Source of the DNA: Pseudomonas sp. P5_109
GTDB taxonomy: Bacteria > Pseudomonadota > Gammaproteobacteria > Pseudomonadales > Pseudomonadaceae
DNA: 64,000 bases
Assembly: GCF_034009455.1 (NCBI RefSeq)
Contig: NZ_CP125380.1
Location: forward strand, 2,617,501-2,681,500
Direction of reading: 5' to 3'
In this document: positions 46,301-53,315 of the stretch, piece by piece
Position numbering within the stretch: the first letter of the stretch is position 1
Layout of the letters: the number at the start of each line of letters is the position of its first letter
Translations under genes and position numbers: made by a program
Notes under the pieces: model-generated
Told to the model about the DNA's origin: nothing
Databases searched by the model: none
Seen by the model: the letters and a program-made list of their open reading frames with translations, nothing else

Positions 46301-48138
46301 ACAAATCCCGTTTGCTGATGAGCCTTTGCCTCTGTGCCGGGTTGGTCGCCTGCAGTTCGGCGCAGCTTGCCAAGGATGAAGCTTCCGCCCTGATTGAATC
46401 AGGCCAGTACGAAGCCGGCCTGGCTCGCATCGAACAGGGATTGCGCGAGAACCCTCGCGATACCGATCTGCACATAGCGCTCAACAGCGGTCGGGCCCGC
46501 GCCGTGACGGCGCTGCTGACCCAGGCCGACATGGACCGCGCCCAGCGTAATTTCGCCGGGGCCCGCATGGGTTACAGCCGGGTCCTGGGCATCGAAACGA
46601 ACAACCGTCGTGCCCAGGACTCCCTGCGTCAGCTCGACTACCTGCGCAGCATGGACGAGAAACTCGAACTGGCCCGTGGCGACCTGCGTCGCGGTGACAT
46701 CTACGGAGCCGACCGCCAGGTCAAGCAGATTCTCGAACTGGACCCGCAGAACGAAGGTGCCCGGGAACTGCAAGACAACATCCGCCTGGTGCAGAGCCGC
46801 AACGTGGTGCAGTACCCGCAACTGCGTACACGCCTGGACCGGCCGGTGACCCTGGAATTTCGCGACGCCAACCTGAAGACCATTTTCGAAGTACTGTCCC
46901 AGGTCGCCGGCCTGAACTTCATCTTCGACAAGGACCTGCGCCCGGACATGAAAGCGACGATCTTCGTACGTGATGTGCGCATCGAAGACGCCGTGGATCT
47001 GCTGCTGCAGCAGAACCAGTTGCATCAGAAAGTGGTGAATGAAAACACCTTGCTGATCTACCCGGACTCGCCGCAGAAGCTCAAGGACTATCAGGAACTG
47101 GTGATGCGCACCTTTTACCTGACCAGCATCGATGCCAACACCGCGCTGAACATGATCAAGACCATGCTCAAGACCCGCGACGTGTTCGTCGATGAACGCC
47201 TCAATACCCTGACCATGCGCGACACCGGCGACGCCATCCGCATGGCGGAAAAACTCCTGCAATCACAGGACCAGTCCAACCCCGAAGTGGTGCTGGAAGT
47301 GGAAGTGATGGAAGTCGCCCGCCAACGCATTCTCGACCTTGGCCTGCAATGGCCCAACACCTTCGGCGTGATCAACAGCGACGGCTCGCCCGTGTCGATT
47401 CTCGATCAGCTCAAAGGCATCGACTCCAGCCGGATCGCCTTCACGCCATCGCCCCAGGCCAAGATCAACGCCCAGGACAAAGACATCAACACCCTGGCCA
47501 GCCCGGTGATCCGGGTGAGCAACCGCGAACAGGCGCGCATCCACATCGGTCAGCGCGTGCCAATCATCAGCGCCACTTCGGTGCCTTCGACCCAGGGCCC
47601 GGTGATCACCGAAAGCGTGACTTACCTCGACGTCGGTCTGAAACTTGAAGTGCAACCCATCGTGCACCTGAACAACGAAGTGGCGATCAAGATCGCGCTG
47701 GAAGTCAGTAACGCAACGCCGCTGGCGCCGACCCCTCAAGGCACCATTCCGGTCCAGGTCGATACCCGCAACGCCCAGACCACCTTGCGCCTGCATGATG
47801 GCGAAACCCAGATCCTCGCCGGCCTGGTGCGCAACGACCACGGCGCCAGCGGTAACAAGATCCCTGGCCTTGGCGACATTCCTGGCCTGGGCCGCCTGTT
47901 CGGCAGCAACAAGGACGACATCAGCAAATCCGAACTGGTGCTGTCGATCACCCCGCGGATCGTGCGCAACCTGCCGTACCAGAGCCCGTCGGACATGGAG
48001 TTCCCGACCGGTACCGAAACCAGCATGCACATCCAGGCTCCTGACCGTTCGATGAGCACTACTACGGTTCAGGCCGCCCCGATGGGCAACCCCATGAGCG
48101 CACCGATCGCCACCACCGTTACCGTCGGGAAGCCTTGA
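46297..48138 (+). CDS. gspD: Secretin GspD/MshL-like lipoprotein
   Basis: The 613-residue protein has a lipobox (LVACSS, lipidation at Cys 19), a TPR-like helical region (30-170), an STN/N0-type domain (VTLEFRDANLKTIFEVLSQ near 185), N1-type domains and the secretin barrel (about 340-560; VPIISATSVPSTQGPVITES and ILAGLVRNDHGASGNKIPGLGDIP in shorter pieces). An N-terminal TPR module is a feature of some MSHA- and T2SS-like secretins. It forms the outer membrane gate of the system and could insert on its own because of the lipid anchor. Confidence 0.92.
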   Translation: MNKSRLLMSLCLCAGLVACSSAQLAKDEASALIESGQYEAGLARIEQGLRENPRDTDLHIALNSGRARAVTALLTQADMDRAQRNFAGARMGYSRVLGIETNNRRAQDSLRQLDYLRSMDEKLELARGDLRRGDIYGADRQVKQILELDPQNEGARELQDNIRLVQSRNVVQYPQLRTRLDRPVTLEFRDANLKTIFEVLSQVAGLNFIFDKDLRPDMKATIFVRDVRIEDAVDLLLQQNQLHQKVVNENTLLIYPDSPQKLKDYQELVMRTFYLTSIDANTALNMIKTMLKTRDVFVDERLNTLTMRDTGDAIRMAEKLLQSQDQSNPEVVLEVEVMEVARQRILDLGLQWPNTFGVINSDGSPVSILDQLKGIDSSRIAFTPSPQAKINAQDKDINTLASPVIRVSNREQARIHIGQRVPIISATSVPSTQGPVITESVTYLDVGLKLEVQPIVHLNNEVAIKIALEVSNATPLAPTPQGTIPVQVDTRNAQTTLRLHDGETQILAGLVRNDHGASGNKIPGLGDIPGLGRLFGSNKDDISKSELVLSITPRIVRNLPYQSPSDMEFPTGTETSMHIQAPDRSMSTTTVQAAPMGNPMSAPIATTVTVGKP

Positions 48139-48140
48139 TC

Positions 48141-48614
48141 ATGAACGCCTCGCAACGTGGTTTTACCCTGATCGAAGTCGTGGTGACGCTGGCCCTGGTC
48201 GGCCTGTTGGCCGGCATGGCCGCACCGCTGACCGAGACGGTGGTGCGCCGGGGCAAAGAGCAGGAACTGCGGACCGCGCTGTACCAGATCCGCGATGGCA
48301 TCGACGCCTACAAGCGCGCCTTCGACGCCGGCTACATCGAGAAGTCGCTCGACAGCAACGGCTATCCGCCGAACCTGAAAGTGCTGGTCGACGGGGTGCG
48401 TGACGTGCGCAGCGCCAAGGGGGCCAAGTTCTATTTCCTGCGGCGCATCCCCCGCGACCCGCTGGCAACCGTCAAGCGTGACGACGAGGGTGGCTGGGGC
48501 CTGCGTTCCTATGACAGTTCATCTGAAAACCCGCGCGAGGGCCAGGACGTCTATGACGTTTACTCCAAGGTCCGGGGCAAGGGGCTCAACGGCATCGCCT
48601 ACCGGGAGTGGTGA
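48141..48614 (+). CDS. GspG-like pseudopilin
   Basis: From the ATG at 48141 the protein has 157 residues. The prepilin site is QRGFTLIEVVVTLALVGLLAG, with Glu at +5 and a very short leader. The C-terminal part (FYFLRRIPRDPLA, GWGLRSYDSS, DVYDVYS) resembles GspG/GspH core domains. It is the second GspG-like protein of the window, separate from the one at 27800. Confidence 0.85.
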   Translation: MNASQRGFTLIEVVVTLALVGLLAGMAAPLTETVVRRGKEQELRTALYQIRDGIDAYKRAFDAGYIEKSLDSNGYPPNLKVLVDGVRDVRSAKGAKFYFLRRIPRDPLATVKRDDEGGWGLRSYDSSSENPREGQDVYDVYSKVRGKGLNGIAYREW

Positions 48615-48618
48615 GCAT

Positions 48619-48993
48619 ATGCGTCGGCAAAAGGGTTTTACCTTGTTGGAACTGATGGTGGTCATGGCAATCATCGCGACCCTGATGACGATTGCCTTGC
48701 CACGCTACTTCACCAGCCTGGAGGCCTCGAAAGAGACCACCCTGCGCCAGAGTCTGTCGTCCATGCGCGAGGCGCTGGATCACTACTACGGCGACACCGG
48801 GCGTTATCCAGACTCCATCGAACAGCTGGTCGAACTGCGCTACCTGCGTAACCAGCCGCTCGACCCGATTGCCGAGCGCAAGGACCTCTGGGTCGTGGTC
48901 GCGCCGCCTGATGGCGTGGCGGGCGGGGTGGCCGATATCAAGAGTGGCGCCAGCGGGAGGGCGCGTGATGGCAGCCTTTATTCCGAGTGGTAA
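48619..48993 (+). CDS. Short GspG-like pseudopilin
   Basis: The 124-residue protein begins MRRQKGFTLLELMVVMAIIA, a textbook prepilin leader with Glu at +5, followed by the long helix and a small beta region (YYGDTGRYPDSIEQLVELRYL, LDPIAERKDLWVVV). Adjacent to the previous pseudopilin after four bases and overlapping the next gene by 26 bases. Confidence 0.87.
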   Translation: MRRQKGFTLLELMVVMAIIATLMTIALPRYFTSLEASKETTLRQSLSSMREALDHYYGDTGRYPDSIEQLVELRYLRNQPLDPIAERKDLWVVVAPPDGVAGGVADIKSGASGRARDGSLYSEW

Positions 48994-49507
48994 GCCTTCG
49001 GACCAGGGCGGCTTCACCTACCTGGGTGTGCTGTTTCTGATCGTCGTGATGGGCATGGGCCTGGCCAGTGCCGGCGAGTTGTGGGCCACCGCCGCGCGCC
49101 GGGACCGGGAAAACCAGTTGCTCTGGGTCGGTACGCAGTATGCCCAGGCGCTGCGCAGCTATTACCGCAGTTCGCCCGGTGTGGCCCTGTACCCGAAAGA
49201 ACTCGCGGACCTGTTGCAGGACGAGCGTTTCCCGACGGCCAAGCACCATATCCGGCAGCTGTATCCGGAGCCGATGACAGGTGGCGAATGGGAACTGATG
49301 CGCGGTATCGACGGACGTATCAGCGGTGTGTACTGCCCGTCCACGGAGAAGCCGCTCAAGCAGGTTAACTTCCCCAGCCAGTGGTCGGACTTCAACGGCA
49401 TGGCCAGCTACAAGGACTGGCAGTTCGTGGCCGAGAAAGCCTTCCTCGATGGCACAGACGGGCCGCCGAAAGCGCAGTCCACCGCGCCCGAGGCGATGCA
49501 GCCATGA
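48968..49507 (+). CDS. Atypical pseudopilin-like protein (no Glu at +5)
   Basis: The 179-residue protein has an N-terminal stretch GGFTYLGVLFLIVVMGMGLA that resembles a prepilin leader, but the position normally occupied by Glu is Gly, as in GspK-type tip pseudopilins. The rest is alpha-beta with YCPSTEKPLKQVNFPS. It could be the tip of the pseudopilus (inference). It overlaps csgE by four bases. Confidence 0.65.
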   Translation: MAAFIPSGKPSDQGGFTYLGVLFLIVVMGMGLASAGELWATAARRDRENQLLWVGTQYAQALRSYYRSSPGVALYPKELADLLQDERFPTAKHHIRQLYPEPMTGGEWELMRGIDGRISGVYCPSTEKPLKQVNFPSQWSDFNGMASYKDWQFVAEKAFLDGTDGPPKAQSTAPEAMQP

Positions 49508-49896
49508 ATCGGCACTGGCTGGCGGCAGTGGTCCTGATGCTGATGGCGAACTTCGTCTCGGCGGCAGAAGACGACGAGATGCTGGGGTTCATCATCGACG
49601 ACACGATTTCGCACATCGGCCATGACTTTTATTACTCGTTCAGTGAACGCCTGCGTGCCACCAGCCGGATGGATTTCAACCTGGTGGTGCGTGAAAGACC
49701 TTCGGCCCGCTGGGGCAGCCTGGTGACCGTGGAGTTTCAGCAACGCCTGGTATATCGGCGCTTCCTGCCGCCGAACACCGTGGAGTTGAAAGACGAGGCC
49801 TATCAGGCTGCCGACCTGGTCCGCATTGAAATCGTGCGGCGCAAGCTGGAAGCCTTGTTACAGGACACGACCGACCTTGAGAGGGACGAACTATGA
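49504..49896 (+). CDS. csgE: Curli assembly protein CsgE
   Basis: The 130-residue protein has a signal peptide (MNRHWLAAVVLMLMANFVSA) and the CsgE pattern: DDTISHIGHDFYYSFS, VVRERPSARWGSLVTVEF and a C-terminal VRIEIVRRKLEALL. In the curli system CsgE caps the periplasmic side of the CsgG channel and confers substrate specificity. Here it starts inside the stop region of a pseudopilin gene, that is in a secretion operon rather than beside curlin genes. Confidence 0.88.
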   Translation: MNRHWLAAVVLMLMANFVSAAEDDEMLGFIIDDTISHIGHDFYYSFSERLRATSRMDFNLVVRERPSARWGSLVTVEFQQRLVYRRFLPPNTVELKDEAYQAADLVRIEIVRRKLEALLQDTTDLERDEL

Positions 49897-50333
49897 AAAA
49901 AAGCACTGTCGGCAAGCGTATGGGGCTGTGGTTACTCGGGCTCTGGTTTAGCGGGGCGGGAAGTTGTGGCCTGGTCCATGCCACCGAACTGGTCTACACG
50001 CCCATCAACCCGTCGTTCGGCGGCAACCCGTTGAACGGCACGTGGTTGCTCAACAACGCCCAGGCGCAGAACGACTACGACGACCCCGATCTGAAAGACC
50101 GTACCACTGTGGCCGGCACTTCGGCGCTGGAACGGTTTACCAGTCAGCTGCAATCGCGGTTGCTAGGGCAACTGCTGGACAACATCTCTACCGGCAACAC
50201 GGGGAGCCTGTCGACTGACGCCTTTATCGTCAACGTCGTCGATGACTCCGGGGCATTGACGATCAATGTGACCGACAGGGCAACCGGTGAAGTTTCGGAA
50301 ATCCAGGTAAACGGCATCACTACCACCCCTTGA
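49893..50333 (+). CDS. csgF: Curli assembly protein CsgF
   Basis: The 146-residue protein has a signal peptide and the characteristic CsgF N terminus: TELVYTPINPSFGGNPLNGTWLLNNAQAQND in two parts, the stretch that inserts into the CsgG pore. The C-terminal domain carries DAFIVNVVDDSGALTINVTD. It normally couples CsgG to the nucleator. It overlaps csgE by four bases. Confidence 0.93.
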   Translation: MKKSTVGKRMGLWLLGLWFSGAGSCGLVHATELVYTPINPSFGGNPLNGTWLLNNAQAQNDYDDPDLKDRTTVAGTSALERFTSQLQSRLLGQLLDNISTGNTGSLSTDAFIVNVVDDSGALTINVTDRATGEVSEIQVNGITTTP

Positions 50334-50364
50334 CGGGGATATGGGCCGATGGGGAGTTACGGAC

Positions 50365-51228
50365 ATGAAAAGAATAATTGTGCTAGGGATGCTGTTGGCG
50401 ACGCTTTCCGGTTGCGGCCTGCGTGAACCGATGTCCGCTGAGCAAGACACTGAAACACCGACCCTGACCCCCAGGGCCTCGACCTATTACGACTTGTTGA
50501 ACATGCCACGCCCCAAGGGCAAGTTGATGGCAGTGGTGTATGGCTTCCGCGACCAGACCGGGCAATACAAGCCAACCCCGGCCAGTTCGTTTTCCACCAG
50601 CGTGACCCAGGGCGCGGCGAGCATGTTGATGGACGCCTTGCAGGCCAGTGGCTGGTTTGTGGTGCTGGAACGTGAAGGGCTGCAGAACCTGCTGACCGAG
50701 CGCAAGATCATCCGCGCCTCGCAAAAGAAACCCAATACGCCGGTGAACATCGTGGGTGAGCTGCCACCGTTGCAAGCGGCGAACATGATGCTCGAAGGCG
50801 GGATCATCGCCTACGACACCAACGTGCGCAGTGGCGGGGAAGGGGCGCGCTACCTGGGCATCGACATTTCCCGTGAGTATCGGGTGGATCAGGTCACGGT
50901 GAACCTGCGGGCGGTGGACGTGCGCAGCGGGCAGGTGCTGGCCAACGTGATGACCAGCAAGACCATTTACTCGGTCGGTCGCAGTGCTGGGGTGTTCAAG
51001 TTCATCGAGTTCAAGAAACTGCTTGAGGCCGAGGTTGGCTATACCACCAACGAGCCGGCGCAGTTGTGTGTGTTGTCGGCGATCGAGTCGGCGGTGGGGC
51101 ATTTGCTGGCGCAGGGGATCGAGCGGCGGTTGTGGCAGGTGGCGGGGGATAATTCCCAGTCTGGGCAGAATGAGACGCTGGAGCGGTATCTGACGCAGAA
51201 CAAGGTGGATTCGGAGAGTTCGCAGTGA
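50365..51228 (+). CDS. csgG: Curli secretion channel lipoprotein CsgG
   Basis: Starting at 50365 the product has 287 residues with lipobox LSGC (Cys 17) and the CsgG signature: LMAVVYGFRDQTGQYKP, SFSTSVTQGAASMLMDAL, FVVLEREGLQNLLTERKIIR and GGIIAYDTNV. CsgG forms the nonameric outer-membrane pore of curli export. It is the last gene of an operon that starts with the receiver protein. No csgA, csgB or csgD is seen in the window. Confidence 0.95.
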   Translation: MKRIIVLGMLLATLSGCGLREPMSAEQDTETPTLTPRASTYYDLLNMPRPKGKLMAVVYGFRDQTGQYKPTPASSFSTSVTQGAASMLMDALQASGWFVVLEREGLQNLLTERKIIRASQKKPNTPVNIVGELPPLQAANMMLEGGIIAYDTNVRSGGEGARYLGIDISREYRVDQVTVNLRAVDVRSGQVLANVMTSKTIYSVGRSAGVFKFIEFKKLLEAEVGYTTNEPAQLCVLSAIESAVGHLLAQGIERRLWQVAGDNSQSGQNETLERYLTQNKVDSESSQ

Positions 51229-51292
51229 GTCCGGTTTTTGGCCTTGGCGGCCTTCGGGCCGACCAGGCTCTCCCCTGATGTACCCGGTCCAA

Positions 51293-51327
51293 TTGTGGGA
51301 GCGGGCTTGCTCGCGAAGGCGGCCTGA
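51293..51327 (+). repeat. Single REP unit
   Basis: A solitary TTGTGGGAGCGGGCTTGCTC sequence lies between csgG and the second copy of the long repeat. The sequence from 51229 to 51292 shows a GGCCTTCGGGCC hairpin but no T-run. Confidence 0.8.
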
Positions 51328-51354
51328 CAGCCGACCTGTATTTTGCTGGCTGAG

Positions 51355-51722
51355 TACATATCCATTGCTGCGGTAACGGCCACTTATGGTTTCGCCCTTA
51401 CGGCGAGTCCCTTTTGGCAAACGCCCCAAAAGGAACCAAAAGGTCTCGCCCCTGGCGTACGGCCCCTCGCTGAGGCTCGGGGTTCCTTCGCTCCGGTATT
51501 CATCCGGGGGCATCGCCCTCCGGTTGGCTTCGCTGGCACCTACATGCGATGAGTTCGACTGCGTCGAACGGCGCTGCGCGCCAATCCCCGGATGAACACC
51601 TCCACTCAGCCTCCCGAGGGGGCGGGTGAGTCAAGATCAAGAGCTGCAGGCGAGCTAACGCTCGGCCTGATGAGTGGTGAAGAGCGGCGGGTGTGCGCGG
51701 GTTTTGCTTTTGCTTTTGCCTT
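51355..51722 (+). repeat. Long intergenic repeat, copy 2 (partner at 18160-18521)
   Basis: Nearly identical to 18160-18521, in the same orientation; the 210-base core 51386-51595 appears identical. Both copies are followed by REP units and by a DUF6124-type leader. Recombination between the two copies would delete the intervening 33 kb, including the whole manganese oxidase region. Confidence 0.8.
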
Positions 51723-51723
51723 T

Positions 51724-51897
51724 CTGTGGGAGCCAGCCTGCTGGCGATGGCGCCCTGCCAGCCAACCAATCTCTTTCAGATGCACCCAATCCCTGTAGGA
51801 GCTGGCTTGCCAGCGATGACGGCCTGACAGCCACCCAATCCCTCGCAGATAAACGCAAATCAAACTGTAGGAGCTGGCTTGCCAGCGATAGCGGCAT
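51724..51897 (+). repeat. Three directly repeated REP units
   Basis: Units of the CTGTGGGAGCCAGCCTGCTG and CTGTAGGAGCTGGCTTGCCA type start at 51724, 51793 and 51865, about 70 bases apart, all in one orientation. The spacers are related (GACAGCCACCCAATCCC and CCAGCCAACCAATC). Confidence 0.82.
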
Positions 51898-51950
51898 TAC
51901 ATCCAACGAAAATCTTCTACCTCACACCAGCAATGTGCCTGTCAGACAGG

Positions 51951-52293
51951 GTTGTAGGACCAGGAGCAAGGCTACGCTACCTTGCGTCGTTACCTACAAC
52001 TACGCCAGAATCCGCCGGCTTGTGGGCCTTGAACCCTGACTCTATCGTTGCCGGATCGCTGCAAATTCAGCGATCGGGTTTCGCAGCCCGGGTTAATCAA
52101 GGCGCTCAGCGCCACCGTTTCCTTGCAGTTGGCGCTTTTTGTTCGCCCACTGCTTTGCGTTATGGCGGCTGTGCGTGGGAGACTTTCGGGTCTGCCGGGT
52201 TCCTTGATTCCCGGTCTGCGAACCTGCGTATGGCTGCCACCTTCTTCGTCTCGCAGCGAATCGTGGCGGCTCCATCAATCAAGGAGCTTTACC
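51951..52293 (+). promoter_or_regulatory. Structured leader of the DUF6124 gene
   Basis: About 340 bases without a convincing frame. It matches the orphan leader at 18812. The hairpin GATCGCTG-CAAATT-CAGCGATC keeps its pairing in both copies: the second base is A here and G in copy 1, giving an A-U or G-U pair. Two further hairpins (GGCGCTCAGCGCC and the CCCGGTCTGCG repeats) follow before the AAGGAG Shine-Dalgarno. Confidence 0.55.
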
Positions 52294-52617
52294 ATGGTCA
52301 AACCCACACCCAATCCCCCAGTATCAGAACCCGATACCGCTCAACGCGCATCAGCTCTCCATCTCAAACCCGCCATCCTCAAAAACACCACACCCCACAA
52401 CCCCAGCACGATGTTCATCATCGCGCCCAACATCGCCACCGAAAGTTTATTGGCCCATGCCTGTGAATCGCTGGCTTCAGCCAGCGTCATGGCCAGTGAT
52501 TTCGCCACATTCCTGGACGGCCCGCAGCGCAGCATGTTGTTGGGTATCCAGCAGGTGATCATGCTGGCCGACCTGGCAGTCAACCGCACGCTGGATAACG
52601 TTGCGCCACTGGACTAA
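52294..52617 (+). CDS. DUF6124 family protein
   Basis: The 107-residue protein opens MVKPTPNPPVSEP and continues with MFIIAPNIATESLLAHACESLASA and LGIQQVIMLADLAVNRTLDN, the pattern of the Pseudomonas DUF6124 (formerly DUF3077) family. Family members are short, soluble and mostly helical; they occur in several copies per genome, each behind a similar leader, and have no known role. The central part normally between the N-terminal Pro-rich start and the FIIAPN block looks shortened and altered here. Confidence 0.8.
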   Translation: MVKPTPNPPVSEPDTAQRASALHLKPAILKNTTPHNPSTMFIIAPNIATESLLAHACESLASASVMASDFATFLDGPQRSMLLGIQQVIMLADLAVNRTLDNVAPLD

Positions 52618-52627
52618 ACACCGAGCT

Positions 52628-52764
52628 TTTGTGGCGAGGGGGCTTGCCCCCGTTCGGCTGCGCAGCAGTCGTAAAACCATTCAGCGCGGTCGGTCTGAAA
52701 AACCACATCGCCTGTTTGAGGCCGCTGCGCAGCCCAACGGGGGCAAGCCCCCTCGCCACAGAGT
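52628..52764. repeat. REP inverted pair (GTGGCGAGGGGGCTTGCCCC family)
   Basis: Opposed cores enclose about 90 bases with GCGCAGCAGTCGTAAAA. It lies between the convergent DUF6124 and NUDIX genes. Confidence 0.85.
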
Positions 52765-52784
52765 TTGGGAATGCCTGTAGGTTT

Positions 52785-53225
52785 TCAGGCGTTTTGCAGC
52801 ATCTCAATCAACCGCTCCGGCCACATCGTTTCGCTGGTTGCACGCAGCTCTGCCACCGACCACCATTTATGGTCCGCCATCACCCGAACCTCGTGAGCCG
52901 TCCACCCTTCGCGTGACACGCGTTCATTGTCGGTATGAACCACAAAATACCGTTCAATCGACAGCACCGTTTCGCCACTGGGCAGCATCATCGCAAACCT
53001 GCGTTCGGAAATGCTGGCACCTACATTGGCGACACGCAGTCCGGTTTCTTCAAACAATTCACGAACTGCCGCAGCCTCGAAGGATTCACCCTGCTCAAGC
53101 CCGCCACCGGGTGTCGCCCAGTGGCTTTGGCCGGCGAGGGCGTCGTTTGTGTGCTGGAAGTGAAACAGCAGAACCTGTCTCGAAGGATTGATCACCAGCA
53201 GTCGCGCTGAATCACGTTGGCGCAT
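52785..53225 (-). CDS. NUDIX hydrolase
   Basis: The start at 53225 (GGAAAG upstream) gives 146 residues, beginning MRQRDSARLLVINPSRQVLL. The Nudix box GGGLEQGESFEAAAVRELFE plus ETGL fits GX5EX7REUXEEXGU, so it hydrolyses a nucleoside diphosphate linked to another moiety; the substrate cannot be read from the sequence. A longer frame starting at 53291 has no ribosome site. A GC-rich hairpin lies just upstream. Confidence 0.9.
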   Translation of the reverse strand: MRQRDSARLLVINPSRQVLLFHFQHTNDALAGQSHWATPGGGLEQGESFEAAAVRELFEETGLRVANVGASISERRFAMMLPSGETVLSIERYFVVHTDNERVSREGWTAHEVRVMADHKWWSVAELRATSETMWPERLIEMLQNA

Positions 53226-53248
53226 GTTTTTTCTTTCCATAGAAGTAA

Positions 53249-53276
53249 GCGAGCCGCAGCTTTCACTGCGGCTCGC
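53249..53276. terminator. GC-rich hairpin behind ppnN
   Basis: GCGAGCCGCAG and CTGCGGCTCGC form an 11-base stem with a short loop. It follows the ppnN stop by 40 bases but has only a weak T-run on the minus strand, so termination is likely but not certain. Confidence 0.55.
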
Positions 53277-53315
53277 GATGTTAAGGCTCACATCGGTGTC
53301 GTTACACCAATAAGG

